DNA of 64,000 nucleotides, from positions 15,411,501-15,475,500 of the forward strand of contig CANUEZ040000116.1 in NCBI GenBank assembly GCA_948099385.1, in the 5' to 3' direction. The notes beneath the pieces are model-generated. The model searched no databases. It saw only the letters and a program-made list of their open reading frames with translations, and was not told the origin of the DNA. The stretch's first letter is position 1, and each line of letters starts with the position of its first letter. Below are positions 22,101 to 32,359 of the stretch, piece after piece. A program made the translations under genes and the position numbers. The stretch comes from Fasciola hepatica. Taxonomy: Eukaryota; Platyhelminthes; Trematoda; Plagiorchiida; Fasciolidae.

Positions 22101-23064
22101 GTTTTATTGGAATATGCCTCTGCCAATCCATCCGACTGAAATTTACTCAGTCGGAAACCGTTGGAGGTAAATATGGGCTGTTCTCTTCGACGGTATATTT
22201 GAGTACATCGGCCTAACAAACAGCTAGAGCGAATGGTTTATTGGAATATGCCTCTGCCAATCCATCGGATAGAGATCTACTCAGTCGGAAACCGTTGGAG
22301 GTATATATGGATTGCTTTTTTGGACGGTGTGTCTGAATATCGACGTGATAAAATCCAGGAAAAGCAGCCTTGTCTTGTTGGGTAATCATGGTGAATTGGC
22401 TGAGATTCGTTCGGTAGTCGCTCTCTAACCGGGAAAGAACGATTAATTTTTCGTGATGCTCCCCACTATGTGATAGTGCAGCGTGTTCAGGGATCTAAAC
22501 ATTTGCTGCTTGTCAGATGTTCAGCTTTTCGGTCCGCATAGTTGTTCATTATATGACGCGCTTCCTTTCTCTAAAAAAAATTTTGATTAACCGGGCGCTC
22601 GTTTCAATCGAGTTTGTTGATATTGTTTCAGTGGGGATTTCGATCGTACTCATCGATACTCATCCGATCGTCACGAGGCTCATCCGGCCACACCAACTCG
22701 AAGACCCGAGACTCGAATGTTTCATCCAGATCGAAGGCAATTAGTCAATCCGGTCTACGACCACGAAAGATCTAGGCCACTGCCACCCCCGCCTCTGCCG
22801 CGGGCTCCAATGCCGCGAAAATCCGAGCCCCTGCGGGATGTCCCTCGACTTCGTGAACCGTTACCACCGCCACCACCCGATCGCCGTCGTTCTCTGCCTT
22901 CGACTCGTCTTTTGGATACTCGTCCTAGAGTATCACGTCTGGCGCGATCTCCAGCAGATCTCCCGCGTTCTTACAGTCGTCCTGCTGTCGCGCATCGTCC
23001 TGATGAACAAGCATATGACAGAATGGACTCAGGGTTCGTTCTCATTTCCTTTGTTACTTTGACT

Positions 23065-23121
<57 letters not shown>

Positions 23122-23944
23122 AGATTTCAACTAACCACTTGATACAGTAAATAACGGCTGAAATTACGCCTGAGCTCTGGAATTCTCTGCTCTTACTTCA
23201 GCCGTGGTCCATGCAATAGACAACCTTCTCCATTAAGTCCACCAATCAACCGAATGCCTGAGCACTACCGATCTTACGAATCCGTGGTGGAACGTCGACC
23301 CAGCCCAGCGCGGGGTTATCCATCGCGACCAGTGCCGACACCACGCCGTGAGTACCGAGACATCAGCCGTAGCCCGCCCAGGTCCAGAAATATGGCGCTG
23401 ATGCGACCATACCCAGATGTCTCTCCGCATCACGACATGCGTAATTCTCGTCCAATCCGCGATCGCAGTCCTCCCACATATGGCATCAGCAGTGACCCTC
23501 GACCAAAAGTTGTAGATTACGGGCACCGTTCAGGTAAGTTATTCCTACGTCGCTGTTTTTTAGCGATCCGTTTTAAGCACATTACCAGTTAGATAATGTG
23601 GGAACGCAGACAGTTTTGATGACTTCGTTATTTTTACACTGTTTAGTTGATCTTGTTTGATTCATCAACCACTTGTCAACTGTTTGTATGAGCCTTGATG
23701 CGAGAGTCAGTATTCCTCTAAATTTCGTCGCAAACAACGGTTAGAGGTTACGTATTTCCCATATCAGAGGCAGTTGCGATTGTGATGTAGATTAATCGAT
23801 AATTTGATTTTCTTCATTTTTGCAGAACCTCGAAACGATTATCCCGGTTGGAGAGGTAGCAGCCCTCGGATCCACACTCCTGGGCACACATGGAAACCAG
23901 CAGGCCATTCCTTTGTTTCGAATTATGGAGCGCGTCGCTACTAG
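15848..23944 (+). CDS. Scaffold attachment factor B-like protein (SAP + RRM), spliced gene
   Basis: Deduced exons: 15848-15979, 16012-16171, 17186-17435, 17502-17649, 17691-18200, then 22632-23033, 23202-23533 and 23826-23944. All have GT/AG borders, and phases agree within each block. The phase jumps from 0 (end of 18200) to 2 (start of 22632), so at least one exon between them is missing from my model. The protein has an N-terminal SAP domain (SLSELKVADLRREL), an RRM (LWVSNL and RSPGGCFGFLQM) closely resembling SAFB, an Arg/Ser-rich stretch, a Pro/Arg-rich tail, and an RRY C-terminus like SAFB. SAFB proteins bind matrix-attachment DNA and RNA in the nucleus and affect transcription and splicing. 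The start codon is the best Kozak ATG; in-frame ATGs at 15794 and 15830 are possible. The Glu/Arg coiled coil typical of SAFB was not found. Confidence 0.85.
16172..17185 (+). other. Intron 2 of the SAFB-like gene
   Basis: Joined by phase: exon 2 leaves in phase 1 and the acceptor at 17185 (CACAAAG) opens an exon in phase 1 reading HTKDEAALNRHEPLQ. The duplication breakpoint at 16313 lies inside this intron. Nothing else was recognised. Confidence 0.6.
17186..18200 (+). CDS. SAFB-like exons 3-5 (acidic linker and RRM)
   Basis: Exon 3 (17186-17435) encodes an acidic Ser/Glu/Asp-rich linker. Exon 4 (17502-17649) starts the RRM with NLWVSNLPKSVKAADLKQHF. Exon 5 (17691-18200) completes it with VVSATVVMSTRSPGGCFGF and continues into an Arg/Ser/Ala-rich tail. 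The introns between them are 66 and 41 bp. SAFB family RRMs have the same exon-spanning motif pattern (LWVSGL ... GKV ... ARSPGARCYGFV). An alternative frame at the end of exon 5 (donor near 18187) cannot be excluded. Confidence 0.85.
18201..21454 (+). other. Large intron of the SAFB-like gene, left part
   Basis: About 3.2 kb without a recognisable gene or transposon. The phase break between the flanking exon blocks means at least one small exon should lie between 18201 and 22631. A short candidate near 18354-18403 (reading EREPKVTHKLD after a CTAAG acceptor) is too weak to call. Confidence 0.5.
21455..22335 (-). repeat. 135-bp tandem minisatellite, about 6.5 copies
   Basis: The CAGTCGGAAACC landmark recurs at 21609, 21744, 21879, 22013, 22148 and 22282, spaced 134-135 bp, with diverged units at both ends. 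Because 135 is divisible by three, the minus strand stays open as a 45-residue repeat (181 codons at 21950-21405 and a second frame above it). Each unit carries a perfect 8-bp inverted repeat, CCGACTGA and TCAGTCGG, with a 7-nt loop. I regard it as intronic satellite DNA rather than a gene. Confidence 0.9.
22632..23944 (+). CDS. SAFB-like C-terminal exons (Pro/Arg-rich tail)
   Basis: Three exons join in phase. 22632-23033 (after TTTCAG) encodes an Arg/His/Pro-rich segment including PLPPPPLPR and ARSPADLPRSYSR. 23202-23533 encodes RGPCNRQPSPLSPP and an RS/PR-rich region. 23826-23944 ends SNYGARRY followed by TAG. The GTAAGTT donor at 23534 and the TTGCAG acceptor at 23825 are strong. Vertebrate SAFB also ends in an Arg/Gly-rich tail with a terminal RRY. 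No AATAAA was seen soon after the stop. Confidence 0.8.
23067..23119 (+). repeat. (TA)n microsatellite
   Basis: About 26 TA units in the intron between two SAFB-like C-terminal exons. Confidence 0.97.
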
Positions 23945-24548
23945 AATTTTTCTGTATCGTGCTTGCTTCACCTCATTGCATTCAAATTATACTCATTGTC
24001 TTGTTTATTGTATCAGGTTGTTATGCTTCGAAAAAAAGGTGAAAAGCTGCAGCAGTAAGTCACAGTTCCGGTCGGCGTTGACTTGTTTTCATCGCGTAAA
24101 CAGGGAACGGATAGACGGCTTACATTTAACTCTGAGCCATCACGAGCGGAAGAAATATCTAGTTTCACTGATTTGTGCTGACAGCAGTTATCAGTTGTGA
24201 GGATGAAGAGCCTAACCAGTGAGCCAAGACTAGTCGGCAACATTGAGGGTGGATCATATCATGGACTGTAAGTCTTCGATCGGAACAGGCATGTCTTACT
24301 TTCTGGAAGTTTTGGAAGATATGATCTCAGCCGGTCACTTAGACCAAGCTTTCTCGAACTTTGGGATGCTGGTTCGGAGGTACTCGGGCTCGCGTGCAAT
24401 CTTGTCTGCGCAACATTAGATGGTCGCTTTTGATTCGGTCGTCTGTGGTTGCTTGTAGTGAAACCGGGTGGATCAAGCATATTCGGGTCTTTGTTTGGAA
24501 GCTCAGGTTTCGTGCAGCATTTGGTTTCCGTACGCGAGTGTTCATGTT

Positions 24549-24612
<64 letters not shown>

Positions 24613-24839
24613 CGACGTGCGTCATCGAAAGTGGAATTGCGCGCATCGTAGACTACCAAGGCCAGACGAGCGAGTTTTTGTCTCGGTCACGTTGTCCACG
24701 TGCGTTTACTTCTGAAAAGGGGAGTGGCTTATCTGGTATGCTGCACTAGCCAGTCGTGAAGCAGTCTGACTATCAGGTTCTGCTTTGGTCTGAATTGTGA
24801 GATCTAGGATTGAATTCATGTCACATGCGGCGTGCAGGG
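23945..24839. other. Intergenic, no gene recognised; contains (AT)n microsatellite
   Basis: Downstream of the SAFB-like stop codon. Pure (AT)n lies at about 24552-24609. The open frames crossing it are products of the repeat. Confidence 0.6.
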
Positions 24840-26700
24840 CTTCAAGATTGCCACGACTTTTAAACCAGAGCAGTTGGACATAGCTGCGTCCCGTTGGCGG
24901 TTACATCTTTCAGTCCACCGCGATGAGATTGCGCCTTAACGTGGCGACAAGGGTTGCGTGTCTCCATGACCCTCAGAGATCTTCGGGATGGTCTCCCTAA
25001 GAGGAGAGGAGAATGGGACACGGTATAGTAGTTATGTGTTTGCCATAAGTAACCCGTGCCCCAACCAACGAAGTCTACTGAGCTGTGACAAAACGTCCTC
25101 AAAATAGGTACCGAATGCTCGCTTTCTAACCCCAGCATTGCCCACTCGGCTGTTTCACCGAGTTTCTGTGATACTACGCAAACATCGGTGGTCGAAAACC
25201 TCAAGGCGAAGAAGTCGCAGTTGTTGACACAGGAGTAGCTACGCTAGCGCGCGACCAGTTGAACTGCTCCTAGAAGTATTCGGCCCGACGGTCGAGCCTT
25301 TGCTGTTTGCTATGGATGGGTTCTGCATTTCTATCGCAAATCGTCTCACTGACTTGGGTGCGCCGTCCACCGGTGTCACGGATGGGTTTGAACAGCCTTT
25401 GACGGTTACCTGAAGCAGCTGCTATTTCCATTTCTTCGGCTACCTCGGCCCACAAATTTTCGTGATCATTCTTAACGCTTTTCGTAACCTGTCGACGCTT
25501 TTGCTCCGTTAGACTCAACAACTGCGAGATCCAGTGTCTTTGATGGACAACGGATCTACGACCACAAGCAAAACCTGCTGATGTGCGCATTGCCTGTTTG
25601 ACAACGGGCCCAGAGCTCGTACACATTACCGTTCGTCGTAGTTCTCAGCGCATGTGCTAACATCTGCTCACACCGGGTGCGTATTTCTGGATCACGTACG
25701 TTGTACGGCTAACCGGGTGTTTTTTTGCGCCGATGACCATGGAGCTGGAGGGATAATCGCATTGGGACTCATGCATGGTCAGACTCCATGCACGCAGACC
25801 AGTAAGATCTACAGTTCTGAACAGAAGTGTGCCATCGGTAGCTTTGTGATTTGATCGATCTGGTTTAGAGCGCCATGTAGCTGTGCGACGTGAACTGTGT
25901 CGGTGATATGTACACGACAAAAATAACCGATTGTCTGCTCAAAACTGGAGGAGCCTATCTCCGTTATCTGTACGCTTAGCTGGTAAAGCGCAGCGCCTTC
26001 CTAAACGAGCTTCTGTCGTACGAAGTTTGCCAACTTGTGCATTGAAGTCGCCAGCTATCATTACAATGTCAGAACCTTCGCTCCTGCGGACAAGGGTGTC
26101 GAGTTTATCATAGAACTCACATTTCTGAATGTCTGAGCTACAGTCTGTTGGGGCGTATGCCGAGATCACAAACAAATTGCGCTTAACGCAACTATCCTTT
26201 CGAACGCTAACTGACCCTTGTAGTCTCACATCACATATGCGACTGTCAACAGGAATCCAGTCTAAGAAGGCAGACTCAGCCTTGTCAGTCAAGGCTATTC
26301 CTACACCACGTTGACCCACAGCTCTAGCTACTTCGTCTCCTGAAGTGCGCAGAAAATACCTCGATGAGATGCCAGGAACAGTTAGTTGAGTCACACTACT
26401 CCAGTGCTGGATACGCGTTTCACTTAGGCAGTTGACATCAGTCTTCAGATTTTATTGTGGGGGCTAGGCACGCCTGCTGGTGTGCCTGCATGAGTGAACG
26501 CACGTTGAAGGAGCCAAGATTCAGGGGCTGACGAGGCTCGAGGAAATGTGAGTTACCAGACAGGAATAATCCCGACACTATTTGACAATGAACAGTTGTG
26601 AGTATCGGCCGTGTTGTCAGTGGGAGCATTATGAGTGGATGAAGAGGGCAAAGCGGCGTGGTTGGGGACAGAAGAACAGGGTTGCACGACTACAAAGAAT
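24840..26700 (-). pseudogene. RTE-type LINE, internally deleted
   Basis: Minus strand. The endonuclease (APE-type) lies at about 26640-25900: LNLGSFNVRSLMQ, then SAYAPTDCSS, IVMIAGDFNAQVGKL and RTDNGDRLLQF, typical of the RTE endonuclease with the GDFNA catalytic motif. A decayed linker follows (25920-25657). At 25626-25265 comes LWAEVAEEMEIAAASGNRQR to RAEYF, the segment that normally precedes the reverse transcriptase. The sequence then jumps near 25210 to the C-terminal tail (decayed WLGHVLRM region), so the reverse transcriptase core is missing. Stops and frameshifts are present. The endonuclease part is well preserved. Confidence 0.8.
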
Positions 26701-28329
26701 AAAGTAAAGAAAAATTTATCTATTTATAAAGGAGAAAACGACAGGAATTTTGTCATCGAGATTCACAGAAATCACTCATCCGCTAATGAACTGGGCGACA
26801 CGTGATACGACGGCGGGCAAGTACGGGTGATTGCGCTCCTCGAGTTCCGAACTATCCGTTCACTTGTACCATCTTTGAGAGCGAGTTGCATGTGTCCTTC
26901 TTCCCTCGTAACAATCGTTACCGATAACCGTCTTGGCACAGCCAACACATTCGTTTAAATGAGCTTACTCGGCGTAACAATTGCCACCGACCGTCGTATC
27001 TCCTGATTCAATACAAAAACAACTTCAATACAATTCTGCACCTGATGACCGACCCGAGTTTCCTCTGTCCGATCGACCGTGGGGACTTTGTCAGTGTATC
27101 GCTTCAAAGCTAAACGAAGGACAGCTGTGAGGGTCGCTGACCATTTGTTTTCCACCACTAGCCGTGTTGATAAGCGTATTGATCGGTCAGCCGACACCGG
27201 CTGCTATCACATTCACGCGTGCCAATCACGCTGACTTCACTTATGCCACGGCCGATTGCTCCAACCAATCAGGTTTCTGCATTGAGGCTTACATCTTCAT
27301 TCGTTGCCTGCTGAACAGCCGAACCCGACTGCGTGAACTGTCTGGGATTGCTATAGACGAGGCACTTGCTTATCCATTTTTCTATAAAGTTAACCTACAC
27401 CACGGTTGTTCGTGCATTTGGCGTCGCAGCATCAAGCTGAGTTCAAAAACTACTCTACCACTACCATTTCGAACTGATCGTGACACGCGACCATCGATCG
27501 AAGTGTGGGAGTGACAGAAAATGTTTTCCAATATATGTTTTCATTCTCCCGGTGACGAATCCTACAATCTACCTGAGTGAAACAACAAGCGTAAACTATT
27601 GCACCACTCATTTGATGAAGGGGGCAACACCAGTCCGATGACGAGTTAGAAAAAGTTCCTCCACGAATGCTTCGGTCATGTTCCCGTACTGGATTGACAC
27701 ACCACTACCTTGCGCACCATACTTTTGAGTAAAGTACTCCGGTTAGGGCTCACAGATAAAAAACTATTCCCGTGGTGTGGGCAGCCGTGAAGTGACTCAC
27801 CCAGAAATCCCAGCATCCTTCCTTTAGATGGTTGTACTCACTTAAAACCTGATGTCTCAACTGCCAGATTTTGGTACTCCCGCCTAATTAAGGGAAATCG
27901 GCAGCCGCTATAACACTTCGGATCACATCTAGATCGTGTCGTGAGTTATTGGAGGTACTCAAAAATTCCACAAAATATATTTGAAGGATCCGCGTTGACC
28001 CGACAGCTTACACCAGGTACTGGGGACGGCCGAATCTGAGCACATCGAAGAAGCTTAAATGTAACTGTCACAAGATCCAGTATCTCACCAACTTTTGTCG
28101 GTGAAAACGTTCCTAAAAATGGTGATGTTCAGAGGACTCTAGTTCGAGTAGGCCTCACAAACGACGGATATCTTCGACATCCGTTTCTCTGTAAGATGCT
28201 CGCAAATCCATCACTTTGGACTCCACATTCAATAAAGTGCGTAAACCCCCGATACCCTAACTGACTTGGAGCCTGAATGATGACCGTGAACGGTGGTGGA
28301 CTGCAAAATGTAGGTAAAGAAAGAAGCCT
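26701..28329. other. No recognisable gene
   Basis: Only short frames without family signatures, for example 27164-27514 plus and 26955-27197 minus. No repeat internal to the window was found here by eye. Confidence 0.45.
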
Positions 28330-28800
28330 ACATCCACCAGCATTATCTGTAACCTTCGCCGTTTGATCAGAGATACCCGCCCACGGAAGCTCCTTGTGAG
28401 CGAGTCGATCGGGGACTCCGACGACTCAGTGATTCACACCTAGGGATGTCGTCTGGATCGCTGGGTGGAACACTTCATGGGACAGGACAGTTCGTCTACT
28501 TCAACAGTGAACCTTCCGATTATACCTGCCAGAGAAACGATGCAGGTAGATATCACCCCTCTATCAGGAACGGAGATTATGCGGGAGATAAGCTACTTGG
28601 AAAGGTACAACGCCGCTGGATCGAGCAGTTTGTTCCCATCGTTTTCAAACATGGAGGGAGAGCTTCGGTTTAGGAGTTAACGAACGTCCTTCGGGTAATC
28701 TGGGATAGTGAGCAGATTCCCAGGGAATGGTGTGAATCAGTGGTTGTGTCGATTTATAAGGAAGGTGATAGCTCCTCCTGTGAAAAGCACACATCGCATT
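28330..28800 (+). pseudogene. RTE-like LINE fragment (second family)
   Basis: Plus-strand islands LIRDTRPRKLLVSESI, LDRWVEHFMGQ and, after a frame change, VIWDSEQIPREWCESVVV followed by SIYKEGDSSSCEKH. These match the linker-to-RT start of RTE proteins (RW-EHF..., IPREWCESVVVPIYKKG). The gypsy-free context and different wording from the next element suggest a different RTE family. Short and broken. Confidence 0.65.
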
Positions 28801-30453
28801 CATACTGCTCGCGATACGAGACATCTACAAAGACTAGTTACGAAAACACCTAAGAAGAATCGCGAAAATTGGTAGATGAAGATAGCCGAAGGGATGGAAG
28901 CGATAAATGCTTCAGTCAGTCACAGACTGTTTAGGCCTAATCGCGACACCCGTGGACGGCTAAACGCGGTCAGTGAAATTACATGCGATAGAAATGGAGA
29001 GCATTTAGATTGGACAACCGCAAATACTTAATCGTGCGGCCAAATACTTCTAGGAGCAGCTCAACTGGTCGCGCGCTAATGTAGATACTCCTGTGTCAAG
29101 AACTGCGGCTTCTTGGGTGGTATTAATTGAGCCCCCATCGAAAGTGGAGGTGGAGTCGAGCGTTCGACAACCAAAGCGTGGGAAAACAGCCGGTCTGGAC
29201 GAACTCCCTCCAGTTCTTTTCAGACTGGGTGGAATGCTTTGATAAAATCACTTACCGTCTTGCTCCGTGGCATTTCGAAGGAGGAGGATATTCTGGTAAT
29301 ATGGAGCGAGTCGTTGTTTGTTCCCATCTTCGAGAAGGGAATGCGCAATGACTGTAATAACCAACTTGGGATTAGCTTACTTTCGATAGTCACCAAAGTA
29401 TTAGCCTCGATTTTGTTGCACCGTCTTAAACCCGCTCGCGAGAGGAACACCCGCGACCAGCAGACTGGATTCCGCCCAGGTTGAGGATGCATCGACCAGA
29501 TTTTTACTCTTCGCTGGTTACTTGAAACGCGTCACACGCACCGCCGACCGACAATGGTTTTCTTAGACTTGAAAGGCGCCTTCGATTCCGTTGATCGAAC
29601 AGCACTTTTCAGTAGTCTTCAACGAAAGGCATGCCCCAGAAATTCGTGAACCTACTGAGATCATTGTATTCTCATGCTTCTGGCCGCGTTAGAGTTTGCG
29701 GTTAACTATCCGGTCGATTCGAAACGACCAGTGGTGTTCGACAGGGATGTCCCATCTCTCCATTCCTGTTCAACTTCGTCATGGACGAAATAATGGAGAG
29801 TGCTTTGCAAAATCTTCAGGATGTGGGCGTCGAACTAAGAAATAGTGGAAAGCCATGTGACCTAGATTACACGGACGACGTTGTCTGCCTGTTCGAATCC
29901 ACGGAACATGCTCAAAGTGCACTAGATGAACTTGCAAGAGCTGTAGCTCCATTCGGCATGCGTTTTGCACCTTCAAAGTGCAAGGTGATGTTACAAGACT
30001 GGACGTCAACGATTCCAAGCATGATGGTCAATGGGGAGGTGTTGGCAATAGTCGACCGCTTCAGTTACCTTGGCAGCAGCGTGACGACGGATGGAAGCAC
30101 AGTAGTGGAGGTGAGCAAGCCGATATCCAAGGCTCGAGTGGCGTACGCTGGTATGAAGCAATTGTGGCACCGACCTGATACTTCACTGAAGTTGAATGGT
30201 TGTGCACACTGTGCCCCATTGCGCGCAGTTCTATCATGTGGTTGAGAGACTTGGGGTCTGCGTGTGGGAGACATTCCTTGTCTTCGGGTTTTTCGACCAT
30301 CGGTGTTTGCGTAGTATTCCTAAGATCGGGTGGAATAGCCGAGTGAGCAATACTGAAGTCAGAAAGCGAGTATTGGGTACTAATTCGGATAACGTTCTAT
30401 CACAGCGTATCCAACTTAGTAGACTTCTTGAGTAAACGGAAAAAGCCCTTGAT

Positions 30454-30638
30454 TAACATCAGAAAACAAGGCGTAGGCGAACATATGTTTTCGGTGATTT
30501 CATTTTCAAGCCAATTACAATCACATTTATATGAACCAAATTAAGGGAAGGAAAAGGACACTTTTAATCTGTTAGTCAATCAGTCCGTCAGTCACTCGAT
30601 TGGTTAGCCGACTCATCGATAGATGAACGGGGGACATG
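30454..30638 (+). repeat. Inverted repeat of the Penelope-like element, left arm
   Basis: 185 bp, the reverse complement of 31142-31326 with one mismatch seen (T in TCCGTCAG versus C in the other arm). The outermost three bases overlap the start of the target duplication on the right side by chance. Confidence 0.9.
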
Positions 30639-30657
30639 GTGAAATCACGTGTCGTCG

Positions 30658-31062
30658 TCAGAGACTTGGGTCGGCATCACATTCGAGCATGACGTCATTG
30701 ACCTTCGTCCACGGAAGTTCAAGTGCTTGGACCAGCTTCTTTTGTGAACAAAGCTTGGGCCGCAATAGCCGGATGCTGATTGCCTCAGCCGTCGCTAGTG
30801 TCCTATATCTGACTGATTTTGACTCGTTCGGTTGAACCCTGTATAGGACAGTGAATGATGTAGCCGGATCAGCCTTGTGGCCTGTGTCTAACAGATGGGC
30901 GAGAATGGAACTCGATACAGCCCCTCTTCCTCCATGTTGAAGCCAACGTGGTTGATGCTCTTTAATGCGTTTGGATAAATGCCTCGTCGTTCGACCCACA
31001 TAAGTGGCACCACAGGTGCACTTGAATTGATAGATAATCATTGAAGAGGTCAACAAAGGCAA
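30658..31062 (-). CDS. GIY-YIG endonuclease domain of a Penelope-like element
   Basis: A 134-codon open frame; upstream codons continue in frame to about 31142. The start MIIYQFKCTCGATYVGRTTR holds the family Y-x(9)-YVG core, followed by R-L--RI-EH and LAHLLDTGH, and ends RTLATAEAISIRLLRPKLC. These features match the C-terminal GIY-YIG nuclease of Penelope-like elements, which nicks target DNA for retrotransposition. No stop codons interrupt it, but the reverse transcriptase half is missing, so it cannot move by itself. Confidence 0.85.
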   Translation of the reverse strand: MPLLTSSMIIYQFKCTCGATYVGRTTRHLSKRIKEHQPRWLQHGGRGAVSSSILAHLLDTGHKADPATSFTVLYRVQPNESKSVRYRTLATAEAISIRLLRPKLCSQKKLVQALELPWTKVNDVMLECDADPSL

Positions 31063-31141
31063 CTTATCCTTGTTCTCGCATTTTATGATGGTCGATGTCG
31101 AGAAAAAGCACCTAAGCTTGGCAGCGTTGAAAGTGGCTTTG

Positions 31142-31326
31142 CATGTCCCCCGTTCATCTATCGATGAGTCGGCTAACCAATCGAGTGACTGGCGGACTGA
31201 TTGACTAACAGATTAAAAGTGTCCTTTTCCTTCCCTTAATTTGGTTCATATAAATGTGATTGTAATTGGCTTGAAAATGAAATCACCGAAAACATATGTT
31301 CGCCTACGCCTTGTTTTCTGATGTTA
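31142..31326 (-). repeat. Inverted repeat of the Penelope-like element, right arm
   Basis: Pairs with 30454-30638. In element (minus) orientation it lies upstream of the GIY-YIG segment, at the 5' truncation point. Confidence 0.9.
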
Positions 31327-31822
31327 GTAGACTTCGTTGGTTGGGACACGTGTTACGTACGCAGACACACGTCCACCATACCGCGGCCTATTCTCCGTTC
31401 CTCCTTGGAAGTGGAAGAAACCACGTGGAGATCAACAGATGACGTGGCAACGAGGAATGAGGAAGTGTACAACAAACTTAGGAAAAGTAGCTGCTTTACG
31501 TCTTCGTGGTTAGGGTCCAAAAGAACCGCCCACCAGTTAACTGGAGACACTGGAGGATATGGCAGCGAACCGTAAACAGTGGCGATTGTGTTGTTACTTT
31601 CTGTCAGATCAGAATGACTGATCGATGTGTGTTTGTCCGGATAGACTGTGTATTCCGTGTTGGCTATCAGGGCATTCTTTCCTTTTCCCACATGTGTAGG
31701 TCCACTCCCTATCCATCTTGTACGTTCATACTTTCCAATTCAACGTGCAACATGGTGAGAAGGGCAGTGGTCAGTAGGGCTTGCCCTACCGTTTAACGCT
31801 GTCCGATGATAATGATGATGAT

Positions 31823-32359
31823 GTACAGTATTTCTGGAAGGGGGCCATGGAGGGATGCCAAGTGGGGACGTGATCGGCGGTAGTGAAAATGGAATCCGGA
31901 TCCCAAATGTCCACATTGGTGACCGATTGACCGTCGCCGGTCATGTTCAGAAAAACGTCACGGCAGATGTCGAAAAATCAAAGAAGGCAGACGGGCTTGG
32001 TTGATGACGAACTGCAAGAACCACAATTGATGTAATTATACCATACGCTGCAGACATGGGACATCAGGTCAGTGAGGAAGCCTCCAGTGACTCGCAAGGC
32101 GTCTGTTCGTCTACTCCATTTGCCAACATCATCGGTGGCTTGACCGGGTTGTAGAGCCATTGCTTCGTTGACAAAAGCGGTTTTTCAAACCACTCCAGTT
32201 ACCCTGACTGCCATTCGAAAACGACAGTTGAACCCAATGTGTCCGACCCCAACTTTTCAGTCTTGTCAGGAACAAGTTATTCCGTCTCTCCGGTACAGCG
32301 TTCTCTGGAGGCGGGTACACTCCCGGAGGTTCAGGTGGCCTGTTCTTGCTGTTGAAAAT
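31823..32359. other. No recognisable gene
   Basis: Short spacer between the 3' end of one RTE element and the preserved start of the next. Nothing recognised on either strand. Confidence 0.45.

Larger units (their letters stand above)
30428..31323 (-). mobile_element. Penelope-like element, 5'-truncated, inserted in the RTE
   Basis: About 896 bp flanked by a 12-bp duplication, TTAGTAGACTTC, at 30416-30427 and 31324-31335. It contains a GIY-YIG endonuclease frame (minus) between two 185-bp inverted repeats (30454-30638 and 31142-31326) that differ at one base. The reverse transcriptase is missing. Penelope-like elements are known for inverted or tandem terminal repeats and 5' truncation, and for targets of about 10-15 bp. 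Confidence 0.85.
28850..31822 (+). mobile_element. RTE-type LINE, 5'-truncated and decayed, with a nested Penelope-like insertion
   Basis: Plus strand. It begins in the endonuclease-RT linker (KIAEGMEAINASVSHRLF, about 28870) and runs through reverse transcriptase: DQQTGFRPG (29455), FLDLKGAFDSVDRTAL (29560), LDYTDDVVCLFES (29861), APFGMRFAPSKCKVML (29950). The tail FDHRCLRSIPKIGWNSRVSN leads to QRIQLSRL, broken at 30427 by the insertion. It resumes at 31324 with LRWLGHVLR and ends in a GATGATAATGATGATGATG tail, the short-tandem 3' end usual for RTE. Several frameshifts and stops make it inactive. Confidence 0.85.

Noticed and set aside
21580..22160. Hammerhead ribozyme in the 135-bp satellite
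   Set aside because: GAAAC follows a strong hairpin, but no CTGANGA is present on either strand of the unit in the correct place.
21405..22219. Long minus-strand frames (181 and 91 codons) as a repeat protein gene
   Set aside because: They arise because the 135-bp satellite unit is divisible by three. Units of 134 bp break the frame, and there is no start, splice or family evidence.
21455..22335. Spliced-leader RNA gene array
   Set aside because: The repeat has no sequence resembling a flatworm spliced leader with its splice donor and Sm site.
24339..24749. Frames rich in Ile-Tyr around 24552-24609 (also 23067 and 34889)
   Set aside because: They translate pure AT microsatellite.
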